Shown here in pieces: positions 45,743 to 54,614 of a DNA stretch of 64,000 nucleotides; within the stretch, counting starts at the first letter, position 1; every line of letters starts with the position of its first letter. Source of the DNA: Candidatus Nanoarchaeia archaeon (GTDB lineage: Archaea; Nanobdellota; Nanobdellia; SCGC-AAA011-G17; JACPNG01); the NCBI GenBank assembly GCA_028714095.1, contig JAQTMY010000002.1:78636-142635 (forward strand), in the 5' to 3' direction. Below the pieces are notes generated by a model. It was not told where the DNA came from, ran no database searches, and saw nothing but the letters and a program-made list of their open reading frames with translations. Position numbers and translations under genes: made by a program.

Positions 45743-47362
45743 TTACTTATGGGTAAAATAGAAAATATTTTTATCATTTTTTCTACAGAACCCAAATCTC
45801 TCAAATTGGACCACCTTACCCACTTTTACGTTAGCTATTGACTTATGACAAAAACCATTTATCACTCTGCAATCATCCATCACCACCTTAACCTTAACTA
45901 AATCTTTTACAGGTAACCAATGTATTAATGTCGCTTTTAGATTTGGATCATAATCCTGTGAAATAAAATTATAATCTACAAAATTAAACAGATGAATTAA
46001 TCTGTAGACCTTTCCTTTTTCGATCTTATCATCGACTAAAAAATTCCCTTCAGTTTCAATTACATTATTGCCTCTTGATTCATCATCTGGATGTAATGGA
46101 ATTTTAGCTTTTAATTTTTTTACTCCTTTGATTTCTATTTTTTTAGCATCTTCCTTTACAAAGAAATATCTATCCGCATTAATATCTAATAATTTTTTAT
46201 TCCTGGATATTAAATCATCCCAAGTCATAGTTGCTTCTGCCTTGCTTATTCCTGTAGAAAGAACAAAGTCCTTTATTGCTTCAGGCAAAAATCCTCTCCT
46301 TCTCAAGGCTACTAATGTAGTTAATCTTGGATCATCCCACCCCGTTAATTCTTTTTTATCAATCTTTTCTCTTATTATCCTGCCAGAGCTTGGAACCCCC
46401 TGTATGTTTAATCTTCCAATTTCATAAATCTTTGTTGTTCCATAACCCAATAATTTCTGTATGTATGTCTGTAATTCAGATCTTAATTCAAATTCTTTTG
46501 ATCTTATCCTATGGGTGATTTTAAAATAACCGTCTGTTATGGCATTCTGGAAATCATAATTTGGCCATATTCTGTATTTCTTGCCGTGCCTAGCATGTTC
46601 CTCATCGATAATTCTGAAGATTGTAGGATCTCTCATTGTTGTATTATTATGGGTTAGATCAATCTTTAATCTTAAAACCATAGAACCTTCTTTAGCTTTA
46701 AAAAATTCCTTCCATAACTTTAAGTTTTCCTCGATAGAGTTTTCCCTGCATTTGCACGCGATTCCTTTAGCCCTGTAATCTCTTATAGTGTCAACAGAAC
46801 ATTTACACATATAGGCTTTATTTTTTTTGATAACCTCTTCTGCCTTTTTATAATATAAATCCATGTAATCAGAAGCATAAACCAATTTATCCCATATAAC
46901 GCCAAGCCATTTAAAATCCTCAACCATAATTTTATAAAATTCTTTTTTTACTAATTTTGGGTTTGTATCCTCAAATCTTAATATGAATTTGCCCCTGTGT
47001 TTTTTTGCCAGCTCATAATTTAATATTAATGCTTTAGCATGTCCAATATGGGGATATTTTTCAGGACCTGGTGGAAAAGCAGTAATAACTTTTCCCCCTA
47101 TGTTTAATGAAGCAAAAATATCTCTTTCTTTTTTCTCTTTTTTCTTAAGCATTTCAGGATCAAGATTCTCAAGCATCGCTTTCTGTTCTTCAAATTTCAT
47201 AGAATTAATTTCTTCCAGGACTTTTGGTAAAATTTCTAATACTTCTTTCTTATCTATGTCCTTGCATTCCCCAAAAACCTTGCCTATAATTGCATTTTCA
47301 GAGGCCTTTCCTTTGTATTTAACCGCATTCTGTAATGCATACTTAAAAATCAAATCTCTCAT
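45743..47362 (-). CDS. gltX: Glutamyl-tRNA synthetase, archaeal type
   Basis: 539 residues with the archaeal/eukaryotic N-terminal helical extension (1-90). The class I HIGH motif is exact (HIGH, 105-108) after FPPGPEKYP, and FEDTNPK follows. A zinc-like CKCSVDTIRDYRAKG...CKCRE site is near 190-208. The KMSKS role is filled by a SKAEATMTWDD segment. A beta-barrel anticodon-binding domain ends it. No glnS is seen here; non-discriminating charging followed by GatDE transamidation would be usual in archaea. Confidence 0.94.
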   Translation of the reverse strand: MRDLIFKYALQNAVKYKGKASENAIIGKVFGECKDIDKKEVLEILPKVLEEINSMKFEEQKAMLENLDPEMLKKKEKKERDIFASLNIGGKVITAFPPGPEKYPHIGHAKALILNYELAKKHRGKFILRFEDTNPKLVKKEFYKIMVEDFKWLGVIWDKLVYASDYMDLYYKKAEEVIKKNKAYMCKCSVDTIRDYRAKGIACKCRENSIEENLKLWKEFFKAKEGSMVLRLKIDLTHNNTTMRDPTIFRIIDEEHARHGKKYRIWPNYDFQNAITDGYFKITHRIRSKEFELRSELQTYIQKLLGYGTTKIYEIGRLNIQGVPSSGRIIREKIDKKELTGWDDPRLTTLVALRRRGFLPEAIKDFVLSTGISKAEATMTWDDLISRNKKLLDINADRYFFVKEDAKKIEIKGVKKLKAKIPLHPDDESRGNNVIETEGNFLVDDKIEKGKVYRLIHLFNFVDYNFISQDYDPNLKATLIHWLPVKDLVKVKVVMDDCRVINGFCHKSIANVKVGKVVQFERFGFCRKNDKNIFYFTHK

Positions 47363-47423
47363 AAAATGAACTAAACAGAATGGGTATAAAAAGGTTTTTA
47401 TAGGTTTAAACTAAAATAAATAT

Positions 47424-47873
47424 ATGGAAACAAAGTTTCTTGATTCAAAAGAAAAAAAGCAGTTATTAATGAGAATATCCAAGCAGTATGGCATTAATGA
47501 GCTAAAGTTAGATTATATTTTCCTTAAAGACCAAAAAGGCAAAATATATTTAATATCCAACAAACTAAGAGAATTTGATAGAGAAAGATTAAATATTGTT
47601 TCTTATGGATTGTATTTTGCAAGAGAGGAATCAGAATTAAGGTTAAGCATAGAAGGTTCCCAGTTAATAGGAAAAAATGCCACAAAAAACATAATTGAAT
47701 TAAATGAAAAACAGATCAAGCAGTGGATGCAGGGCCTTGATATTGATATTGATTCTGACTGCGACGGTTTTGTTTTAATAAAACATAATAAGGATTTTTA
47801 TGGCTGCGGCAAATATAAAGATAACAAAATCCTTAATTTTATCTCTAAAGATAGAAGGATTAAGTTCGAGTGA
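47424..47873 (+). CDS. PUA-domain protein (Nip7/NSUN-like C-terminus)
   Basis: 149 residues. The N-terminal half is basic and helical. The C-terminal half (about 75-149) looks like a PUA domain: EGSQLIGKNATKNIIELN, then CDGFVLIKHNKDFYGCGKYK. It resembles stand-alone PUA proteins related to Nip7 or to NSUN-type methyltransferase ends, both RNA-binding. Overlaps lspA convergently by 14 bases. An RNA role is inferred from the domain. Confidence 0.7.
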   Translation: METKFLDSKEKKQLLMRISKQYGINELKLDYIFLKDQKGKIYLISNKLREFDRERLNIVSYGLYFAREESELRLSIEGSQLIGKNATKNIIELNEKQIKQWMQGLDIDIDSDCDGFVLIKHNKDFYGCGKYKDNKILNFISKDRRIKFE

Positions 47874-48276
47874 TTTTTCTTGAAGTATAAATAACTAAAA
47901 AGATTCCAGCTAAGATATAAACATCAGCAAAATTAAACACATACCAAAACTTGAAATTTATAAAGTCAATGACATTTCCATAAATGATTCTATCAATTAG
48001 ATTTCCAGCTATTCCACTTATTAAGAATATTAAACCAAGATTTAATTTATTGTTTTTCTCTCTGATAAACCAGACGGTTATCAGGATTAAAATAATCAGG
48101 CCAATTAAAATAAAAACAAGATTATTCCCCTTAAACAACCCAAATAAACTTCCCGTATTTGTTACATACTCCAGAGAAAAGAAATTAGTTATCTCAATAC
48201 TTTTGTCTCTAATCAAAAATTTAGTTATCTGGTCTAAAATAATCAGAATAAATCCAAGAAAATAAATCTTCTTCAT
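47860..48276 (-). CDS. lspA: Signal peptidase II (LspA)
   Basis: 138 residues with four TM helices. Conserved LDQITK near the start, NTGSLFGLF, GNLIDRIIYGNVIDFI (catalytic Asp104) and FNFADVYI (catalytic Asp118). It would cleave lipoprotein signal peptides at a lipid-modified Cys. LspA is typical of bacteria; most archaea lack a homolog. No lgt is in the window. It overlaps the next minus-strand gene upstream by 4 bases, so it is translated with the unknown family. Confidence 0.9.
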   Translation of the reverse strand: MKKIYFLGFILIILDQITKFLIRDKSIEITNFFSLEYVTNTGSLFGLFKGNNLVFILIGLIILILITVWFIREKNNKLNLGLIFLISGIAGNLIDRIIYGNVIDFINFKFWYVFNFADVYILAGIFLVIYTSRKITRT

Positions 48277-48773
48277 CTTTCCATCTTCAAGAAAGCCTTG
48301 GCATTTCCAAGGAAATCATAAACTTCGTCGGAAAATTCTCGTTTATATCTCATAAACTTGTCAGATACAACAATTTTATCATAAAGTTCTCTTATGAACC
48401 TGGCAAGGAAATTAGCTTCCCATATCTCCTCATAGTCTTTTTGCAGGTAAGCATTGATAAATAATCTTACAGTTCCTTTGTAAGTATACCTGTCCTCCTT
48501 GTCCTTGACTTTTTTAAAATCCTGAAATATAATATCCATCTTAAACTGGAATTTTGTATAATCATCTATCTTCTTGAAAGATCTCCATTTCAGATGAGCA
48601 TCTTTTTTAAATTCAGCCTCATCAGTCAGTTTTTCACCGTAAAACTTTTCTAAAAATTCATAACCATGATCATAAAACCATTTCTGGGCCATCCTATAGA
48701 AATCATGCATGTTTACAACCGCATCTTTCTTTTCAATAACCAAATCCCTTATTACATAATCTTTTTCTGACAT
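48273..48773 (-). CDS. Unknown-family protein, paralog 1 of 3
   Basis: 166 residues. A helix with MHDFYRMAQKWFYDHGYEF is followed by a run of strands (HLKWRSFKKIDDYTKFQFKM, then YKGTVRLFINAYLQKDYEEI) and C-terminal helices. The two genes upstream repeat this plan: FY..l..W, a central W or Y strand, a charged hairpin, then a GxxxxxxxAxL..DY step and a helical end. No family is recognised. Cytosolic. It overlaps lspA by 4 bases. Confidence 0.65.
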   Translation of the reverse strand: MSEKDYVIRDLVIEKKDAVVNMHDFYRMAQKWFYDHGYEFLEKFYGEKLTDEAEFKKDAHLKWRSFKKIDDYTKFQFKMDIIFQDFKKVKDKEDRYTYKGTVRLFINAYLQKDYEEIWEANFLARFIRELYDKIVVSDKFMRYKREFSDEVYDFLGNAKAFLKMER

Positions 48774-48814
48774 ATTAATTACCTTATTTAATAAATATTA
48801 AAGCTTTTTGGTGT

Positions 48815-49408
48815 CTAAGCAGATGGAAAACTTGAAGGAGTTTCAAATGGATAGCCGGTTGGAGATTGAATATGCTGCTCAAACCAGTCTCTTACAAATT
48901 TTTGTAAACTCATAAATTTTCTACGCAACTCCTCTTCATGGTCCTCTATCTCATCTTTCATAAGGAATTTCTCCCATGTTCTTTTTAGTGATTTTAAACC
49001 AAAAAATCCTCCTTTCATTTTCTTAAAATCCTTTTCAAGCCTTGCACTCATTCTTATTTCAAAGTCTCCCTTATCTCTTTTTACTTTTTTCCCATCAGCA
49101 ACAACTTCAACCTTGCTTATTCCAATTAAAAGCCAGATAATTTTAATGTAATAGGTTATATATGGAGAACCAGAAGGTTTTCTTACCTCCCAGACAATAT
49201 CAACATTTGCTACCCCTCCCCCCTTGTCTATATGTTTGTACATGATCTCATTAAACAACTTTCCTCCCCCACTACTACCGTCTGAAAAACCTTCAAAATC
49301 ACACCACCTCTTAAGGGCTTTGTAGAATTCACTTAATTCCAGAACTCCAACCATCCTGGACCTTGCTTCTTCAGCTACATATCTGTATTCTATATCTCCC
49401 TCTGCCAT
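48815..49408 (-). CDS. Unknown-family protein, paralog 2 of 3
   Basis: 197 residues. LSEFYKALKRWCDFEGF matches the first helix of the other two paralogs. VANVDIVWEVRKPSGSPYIT, then DGKKVKRDKGDFEIRMSARL and EKDFKKM are the shared strand-hairpin-strand region. Differs by a Gly/Ser-rich loop and a Pro-rich C-terminal tail (SPTGYPFETPSSFPSA). Forty-one bases separate it from paralog 1. Function unknown. Confidence 0.65.
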   Translation of the reverse strand: MAEGDIEYRYVAEEARSRMVGVLELSEFYKALKRWCDFEGFSDGSSGGGKLFNEIMYKHIDKGGGVANVDIVWEVRKPSGSPYITYYIKIIWLLIGISKVEVVADGKKVKRDKGDFEIRMSARLEKDFKKMKGGFFGLKSLKRTWEKFLMKDEIEDHEEELRRKFMSLQKFVRDWFEQHIQSPTGYPFETPSSFPSA

Positions 49409-49415
49409 TTTTTAT

Positions 49416-49949
49416 TTAGTAAAATAATCCTGCATTCCTTTTGATAATGTCTTTTAATTGCTCAAATTCTATAAACAAACCAGTTTCATAATATTTATCA
49501 ATTCTCCATTTTATGAGATACCACTGATAAAAGTTATGGAGTTTATTTCCTATCTTTGTTCTTTTCCATTTGTTTTGGTAGTCTAATTTTAAGTAAGCAG
49601 TGGCATTAACTTCAAACTTGCATTTGGTATAGGTCTTTTCTTCATGCTTAACTTTTACAGCATTAGTAATATAAAATTTAAGTTCAGTATGATACCTTAC
49701 ATAATCATCCACTTCTTTTTGGCAGTAAAACTTAAATTCTACATCATCTCCTCTGTCTTTTTTCTTAGTCGTATTGTCCCTTTCCTCAATATCATAGGAT
49801 TTATCGCTAAAGAACTTCCAAAGGTCCTTATACATACCTTCAATATCAACCAAACCCTCAACTCTATATTTCCATCCAGCGGGCTGGCTTATATCCCTTC
49901 TATATTTCCAATGCCTGACCTTGAGCATGTCAAGGATTTTCAAATCCAT
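49416..49949 (-). CDS. Unknown-family protein, paralog 3 of 3
   Basis: 177 residues. DIEGMYKDLWKFFSDKSYD gives the shared N-terminal helix. VEFKFYCQKEVDDYVRYHTE, then KTYTKCKFEVNATAYLKLDY is the strand region, and a helical end with HNFYQWYLIKWRIDKYY closes it. It is the first gene of a three-paralog run (spacings of 7 and 41 bases). Back-to-back with the operon starting at 50044 across a 94-base gap. Function unknown. Confidence 0.65.
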   Translation of the reverse strand: MDLKILDMLKVRHWKYRRDISQPAGWKYRVEGLVDIEGMYKDLWKFFSDKSYDIEERDNTTKKKDRGDDVEFKFYCQKEVDDYVRYHTELKFYITNAVKVKHEEKTYTKCKFEVNATAYLKLDYQNKWKRTKIGNKLHNFYQWYLIKWRIDKYYETGLFIEFEQLKDIIKRNAGLFY

Positions 49950-50004
49950 AATCTTTAAAGAAATTTAATAAATTAATAAGGGTTTCGGTTATGCAAAAAT
50001 TTAT

Positions 50005-50046
50005 AAAATACAATAAGTAATAAATTAACTAAGAGGTGATAGCTTG
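50005..50046 (+). promoter_or_regulatory. TATA box and SD that define a TTG start
   Basis: TTTATAAAAT (about 50000-50009) as promoter and GAGGTGAT (50033-50040), complementary to the 16S tail, 3 bases before TTG 50044. The strong SD is why TTG is accepted as start. Confidence 0.65.
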
Positions 50047-51543
50047 GCAGGAGATTCTCCATCAAAAAAGGACAAGGAAAAACCCTTAATAATAAGATTG
50101 CTGAAAAAAGAGAAGGAAGAAGATGTAAAGAAAGTTGAAGGAGAAGCTCTTCTTGGAGAATGTTTAAAACAATTTTATGTTATTATAGAAGATCCTGCAA
50201 AAGGAGTTGAACCCATTTATTTCTGGTATCTTAACTTCCTAAGAGACCTTTTGAAACACAATGTAGAAAAAATCTCAGATGTGTTTACAGCCACAGAAGC
50301 TTCAAGTTTCTTTGGTGATTTATCAGCAAGAAGGTCTCAGTTACAGGAAAAAGTTTCAAACTATATGGGCCTTATCGCTACCATGTCCAAAAGCATATTC
50401 CAAATTATAAGAGAAGTAAGAATAATAAAAGAAAGATTAAGTTACTATGAGGATGCAAAAAAATACCATTCAGCAGATCCAAAAGAAAAAGAAGCAGGCG
50501 ATGCAGCAGAAATTGCTTTAAAATCAATTTGGGTAGATATGGTTGAGGGAGGAATTCAGAATGCATCCTCTGTTTATGGCATTGCAACCAAGGTAGGTTT
50601 TTATACATTACCTGATTTCTTCTTTAGGATACATGCAAAGGACAAAGACGATGTAGGAAAAGCAATCAAAAATATAGAAGGAATAAACCAGAAACTTAAA
50701 GAAGTTTTATCAAGGAAATTATACCAATATTATGTCTGGAAAGAAAAAACCTATGCAGAATTAAAAACAAGGGAAAAATTCACATTAAAATATCTTAGTC
50801 AGCAGTATGATGCAATGAGACTGTATACTAGCTGGATTAAACCCTATCTTAAGGCAATAAATAAATTAGATTTAACTGGAAAGGCATTCTCATTTACAGA
50901 CCCGGATTTAGTTACTGCATTCGATACATCCAAAATAAAACTGGAAATAATAGGTACACTTAAAAAATTCAACATGGAGGGAATTTATGATAAAATTGAG
51001 ATGAATCACAAACACTTCATTCAAGTGGTAAGGGTTGAATTTGAGTTTTCATCTATCCCCCACATGGCATTCCAGCAAAATTATCAGAGAGGAGCAGTTC
51101 ATGGAGGAGTTACAAGGGTCTGGGTAAAAGCCTATGCTCCGAAGATGGAAGAATACGAAGAGTATATCAAAAAAAGAGAAAATGAAGATTTTGAAATTTT
51201 AAAATCAATAGATTCAACTTTAGATTCTTTAGGAGAGGAATTAAAAAATTACCTTAAAGAAGCAGAGAATGTATTTGCCGTAGAGAAGGATGCAAAAGAA
51301 AAAGAATCAAAGGATAAGAAAGCTAAGGAAAATGAGGAAATAGGGCCATTTAAAGCATTGAAATTATCATTCAAGGATTTAGGTTCATCATTTGGGCAGA
51401 TAATCCCAAAACAAAACAAGGAAGATAAAAGAACTGAATATGAAAAAGATACTGAAAAGAGTGCAGCAGAATCAGGGGCAATAAAGAATAGTTTCTTCCT
51501 CTACGATTACTTTAAGAAAAATTTCGGTTTATTAAGCTGGTAA
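50044..51543 (+). CDS. Large helical protein of unknown family
   Basis: 499 residues, starting at TTG behind a strong SD. Mostly helical: about 30-120 with GECLKQFYVIIEDPAKGVE, a coiled region near 220-270, then a beta-rich centre (FIQVVRVEFEFSSIPHMAFQ and GGVTRVWVKAYAPKMEEY). A charged coiled tail with low-complexity KEKESKDKKAKENEE follows. No signal peptide or TM helix, no nucleotide-binding motif. First gene of a four-gene operon with the next stop-to-start gap of 2 bases. I do not recognise it; a structural or scaffold role is a guess. Confidence 0.65.
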   Translation: MAGDSPSKKDKEKPLIIRLLKKEKEEDVKKVEGEALLGECLKQFYVIIEDPAKGVEPIYFWYLNFLRDLLKHNVEKISDVFTATEASSFFGDLSARRSQLQEKVSNYMGLIATMSKSIFQIIREVRIIKERLSYYEDAKKYHSADPKEKEAGDAAEIALKSIWVDMVEGGIQNASSVYGIATKVGFYTLPDFFFRIHAKDKDDVGKAIKNIEGINQKLKEVLSRKLYQYYVWKEKTYAELKTREKFTLKYLSQQYDAMRLYTSWIKPYLKAINKLDLTGKAFSFTDPDLVTAFDTSKIKLEIIGTLKKFNMEGIYDKIEMNHKHFIQVVRVEFEFSSIPHMAFQQNYQRGAVHGGVTRVWVKAYAPKMEEYEEYIKKRENEDFEILKSIDSTLDSLGEELKNYLKEAENVFAVEKDAKEKESKDKKAKENEEIGPFKALKLSFKDLGSSFGQIIPKQNKEDKRTEYEKDTEKSAAESGAIKNSFFLYDYFKKNFGLLSW

Positions 51544-51545
51544 AT

Positions 51546-52010
51546 ATGTCAAATTTTGAAAAAGACTTTAAGGAAATAAAAAGAATAACAAATGTATTTG
51601 AAAGACTTGATCGACTAAAAGAATTATTAAAAACAGAACTTGAAAAAGAGGAAGAAAAGAAAGTTCTTTCAGAGATCGAAGAGACCGATAAGGAAATATT
51701 TTTATCAAAATCCTGGGAAGCAAGAACGGACAATGGAATAAACAATATATTTAATGAATCTTTTGTGGTAAGAGGAAAGGAGATTCCTAATTTAGAAAAA
51801 GTAGTTAAAGAAGAAGATGTTATTGTTGAGAATACAGGAAAAGAAATAAAATTAGATTATACAAAACCTTTTGGCTTAAATGGATTTTATAATCCAGAAA
51901 ATGAAAATAAACCAAAAGAAAAAATAGATTACAGTAAACCAAAAGAAAAAATAGATTATGATAAGCAAAAAGAAGTGGAGGAAGAATTAATAAGATATTC
52001 AAAAGCCTAA
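51546..52010 (+). CDS. Charged protein with short repeats, unknown
   Basis: 154 residues, extremely Lys/Glu-rich. The first 60 form a coiled coil (LKELLKTELEKEEEKKVLSEI). A middle segment has SKSWEARTDNGINNIFNE, and the end holds imperfect copies of KPKEKIDY, with KIDYSK and KIDYDK. Probably disordered at the C-terminus and a binding partner of its operon neighbours. Starts 2 bases after the first gene and ends 1 base before the next. Confidence 0.6.
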   Translation: MSNFEKDFKEIKRITNVFERLDRLKELLKTELEKEEEKKVLSEIEETDKEIFLSKSWEARTDNGINNIFNESFVVRGKEIPNLEKVVKEEDVIVENTGKEIKLDYTKPFGLNGFYNPENENKPKEKIDYSKPKEKIDYDKQKEVEEELIRYSKA

Positions 52011-52011
52011 A

Positions 52012-53787
52012 ATGTATGAATTTGAGAGTGGATATTGGCATGCCCTAGACAAAGCAAGACCGCAGGTAGAAACTTCTAAGATAGGTTATACTACCTCCTC
52101 AATAAAAGATCAGCTAGAAGAATTGAAGGCTAAGATATTTACTGGAGCCTCTCATGTTGAACTTGGATTTAGTGGAGTAGGAAAAGGAACGATTGCCGGA
52201 GGAAAAGTTACTCCTGGATTATTTGGGAAAGATCAAAGAGAAGAAATGAGACAACTTTCTAAGGTTAATGAAGTTTCATTGTCAACTCATGCAACAACAG
52301 GGATAATGGGTTTGTCAGGAGTCACAGAAAGAGGGGGCTTTAGTGAAAACGCAAGAAAAAATGCTATGGATGAAATAAAACAGGCAATAGAATTCAATGC
52401 TGATGTTGGTGGTTCTGCTACAGTAGTCCATGTAGGTGAATTTAACAGACGTACAGGTGAATGGATTGAAGAAGGAAAAACAGTAAGACAGGGATTTATT
52501 GATTATGGAGAAGGTATTCCAGAAACTCTTGTTGATGGCAGAACCGGAGATGCAGTTATCTCATTTAATAAAAAAAGCAGATTTGAAATTCCAGAAATAA
52601 AAATTAATCCTGAAACTGGCCATGCAGAAATTAAACCTATAGAAATAAGTCCTGGAAGAGATGCAAAAACAGTTGAAGAGGCAAAAGATCAAATAATAAA
52701 TGTTCTTAGATCGCAGGTAAGGATGGAAGAAGGACGTTCAAAAGATTATGGTAGAAGATGGGAGAGTGCTGAAAAAACAGTAGACCTTTATGATAAAATG
52801 CCTGATTCTCAAAAATTAGAGATGATAAGACATTATGCTGAAAGAGGTAAGGGTGGAGAATTTGAAGAAATTTTAAAATTACCTAAAATAGAAGATGCTC
52901 TAAAAAGAGGGAAAGAAATCTTAAAAAGGGAAGCAGAGATTCTAAAAACAGAAGCAGAAGGATTTGCAATGAGACATATCCAATATGAAAAATTTATAGA
53001 TAACTTAAAGACCTCAAAACAGTATGGATTAGAAAAAACTTCAGATTCTTTGGCAGAAGCAGGAATGTTTGCAATGCAGCAGACAAAAGATAAAAAATTA
53101 GATAAACCAATATTTGTTGCACCAGAAAATATTTTTCCAGAACAATATGGTGGTCATCCAGAAGAATTAAAAGAGATTGTGATTAAATCAAGAAAAAGAA
53201 TGCAGGAATTATTAAAAGAAAAAGGTATGCCCGAAGAAAAAGCAAAAGAATTATCTCAGACCCATATTAAAGCAACCTTTGATACAGGTCATGCTTATTT
53301 ATGGAGAAAATATTTTGATCCTAAAAAAACAGACAAAGATTTTAACAAATGGATGTTAGACCAGGCAGATGATTTAGTCAGATCTAAAGTCGTTGGCCAT
53401 GTCCACGTAACAGATAATATGGGTTATGCAGACGACCATCTACCAATGGGAGAGGGTAAAGTTCCTATTGAAAGATTCACAGAAATATTATCTAAAAGAG
53501 AATTTAAAGGTAATGTAATTGCAGAAGCAGGAGACAGAGACTTTGGTGCAGAACCTGCTGCCGCATTAAGAGGAGCCTGGAAAACAATGGGCTCACCTAT
53601 GTATAGGGTAGATTCAATGAGTGATCTACCAATCCCTAGCCCAGGGATGGGTCGTCAAATGGGAAGAGGGTGGGTAGATATAGAACAATCATACTTTGGC
53701 AGGACAACCAGCCCAACTTATTTGGTTGGAGAAAAGATTGTTCCTTCAAAAGATTGGGTCTTCTGGACAGAAGTCCCACTGGAGTGA
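52012..53787 (+). CDS. TIM-barrel protein of xylose isomerase/AP endonuclease-like fold with insertion
   Basis: 591 residues. The barrel starts with ASHVELGFSGVGKG, then VSLSTHATTGIMGLSG near 86-101, ATVVHVGEFN, and, after a 200-residue insertion, TFDTGHAYLWRKY, GHVHVTDNMGYADDHLPMGE and NVIAEAGDRDF. The His, Glu and Asp placements suit metal sites of endonuclease IV or sugar isomerases. The insertion (about 200-360) is coiled and charged, and the last 60 residues are an added tail. Substrate unknown. Third gene of the operon, starting 1 base after the previous stop. Confidence 0.75.
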   Translation: MYEFESGYWHALDKARPQVETSKIGYTTSSIKDQLEELKAKIFTGASHVELGFSGVGKGTIAGGKVTPGLFGKDQREEMRQLSKVNEVSLSTHATTGIMGLSGVTERGGFSENARKNAMDEIKQAIEFNADVGGSATVVHVGEFNRRTGEWIEEGKTVRQGFIDYGEGIPETLVDGRTGDAVISFNKKSRFEIPEIKINPETGHAEIKPIEISPGRDAKTVEEAKDQIINVLRSQVRMEEGRSKDYGRRWESAEKTVDLYDKMPDSQKLEMIRHYAERGKGGEFEEILKLPKIEDALKRGKEILKREAEILKTEAEGFAMRHIQYEKFIDNLKTSKQYGLEKTSDSLAEAGMFAMQQTKDKKLDKPIFVAPENIFPEQYGGHPEELKEIVIKSRKRMQELLKEKGMPEEKAKELSQTHIKATFDTGHAYLWRKYFDPKKTDKDFNKWMLDQADDLVRSKVVGHVHVTDNMGYADDHLPMGEGKVPIERFTEILSKREFKGNVIAEAGDRDFGAEPAAALRGAWKTMGSPMYRVDSMSDLPIPSPGMGRQMGRGWVDIEQSYFGRTTSPTYLVGEKIVPSKDWVFWTEVPLE

Positions 53788-53793
53788 TTAAAA

Positions 53794-54612
53794 ATGAAAT
53801 TTGAGGTGAAAAGAAAACAAAGGGCAAATCCAATGTATTTCCCAAAAGAAGATTTTGAGGTTGCAAGAAATTTTGCTCGGGCAGTTTATAACGAATTTGG
53901 TGACTTCATAAAAGGAGTAGTTCTTTTTGGATCTGCAACCCAAAAAGTCCACAGACTCTCTTCAGAGAAAGACGTAGATGTGTTAATAATCTTAGATGAT
54001 GTAAGATTTAAGATGGGTAGAGAAATAATTCAAACTTACAGGATTATACTGGATAAAATTGTTATGAACATTGACCCAAGAAAACTTCATGTTCAAACAA
54101 TGACCTTTACAAGTTTCTGGGAATATGCTAGAGCAGGTGACCCAGTCGCAATTAATATTTTAAGATATGGGATTGCTCTTATAGACACAGGATTCTTTGA
54201 CCCACTCCAAGAATTATTAGACCAGGGAAGGATAAGACCAAGCAGAGAATCAATCTATACCTATTTTGTGATGGCTCCAGAAAGTATACAGGGTGCTGAA
54301 AGACATATGCTGGCAGCAATGATTGATTTATACTGGGCTACAATAGATTCAGCACATGCTGCATTAATGGCAATTGGGGAAATTCCTCCAAGCCCAGAGC
54401 ACGTGGCAGAAATGTTGGACAGAGAACTTGTAAAAAAAGGATATATATCCAGAACCTGCGTTTCTACAATGGCATCTATGTATAAATTGTTTAAAGATAT
54501 AGAACATAGAAATATAAAAGAGATATCAGGAAGAGATTACGATAAATACAGAAAATTAGTTAGAAGCTTTGTGAGAGAAATGCAAAACTTTTTAGAAAAA
54601 AATAAAAGATAA
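53794..54612 (+). CDS. Nucleotidyltransferase fused to helical HEPN-like domain
   Basis: 272 residues. The N-terminal domain has the polymerase-beta-like nucleotidyltransferase pattern: VVLFGSATQ (Gly46-Ser47), then DVDVLII with Asp60 and Asp62. The third acidic residue expected in the next strand is not evident (LHVQTM), so activity is uncertain. The C-terminal half (about 140-272) is helical and HEPN-like, but a clear RxxxxxH motif is missing. MNT and HEPN usually form two-gene toxin-antitoxin pairs; here they are one chain ending a four-gene operon. Confidence 0.75.
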   Translation: MKFEVKRKQRANPMYFPKEDFEVARNFARAVYNEFGDFIKGVVLFGSATQKVHRLSSEKDVDVLIILDDVRFKMGREIIQTYRIILDKIVMNIDPRKLHVQTMTFTSFWEYARAGDPVAINILRYGIALIDTGFFDPLQELLDQGRIRPSRESIYTYFVMAPESIQGAERHMLAAMIDLYWATIDSAHAALMAIGEIPPSPEHVAEMLDRELVKKGYISRTCVSTMASMYKLFKDIEHRNIKEISGRDYDKYRKLVRSFVREMQNFLEKNKR

Positions 54613-54614
54613 AA

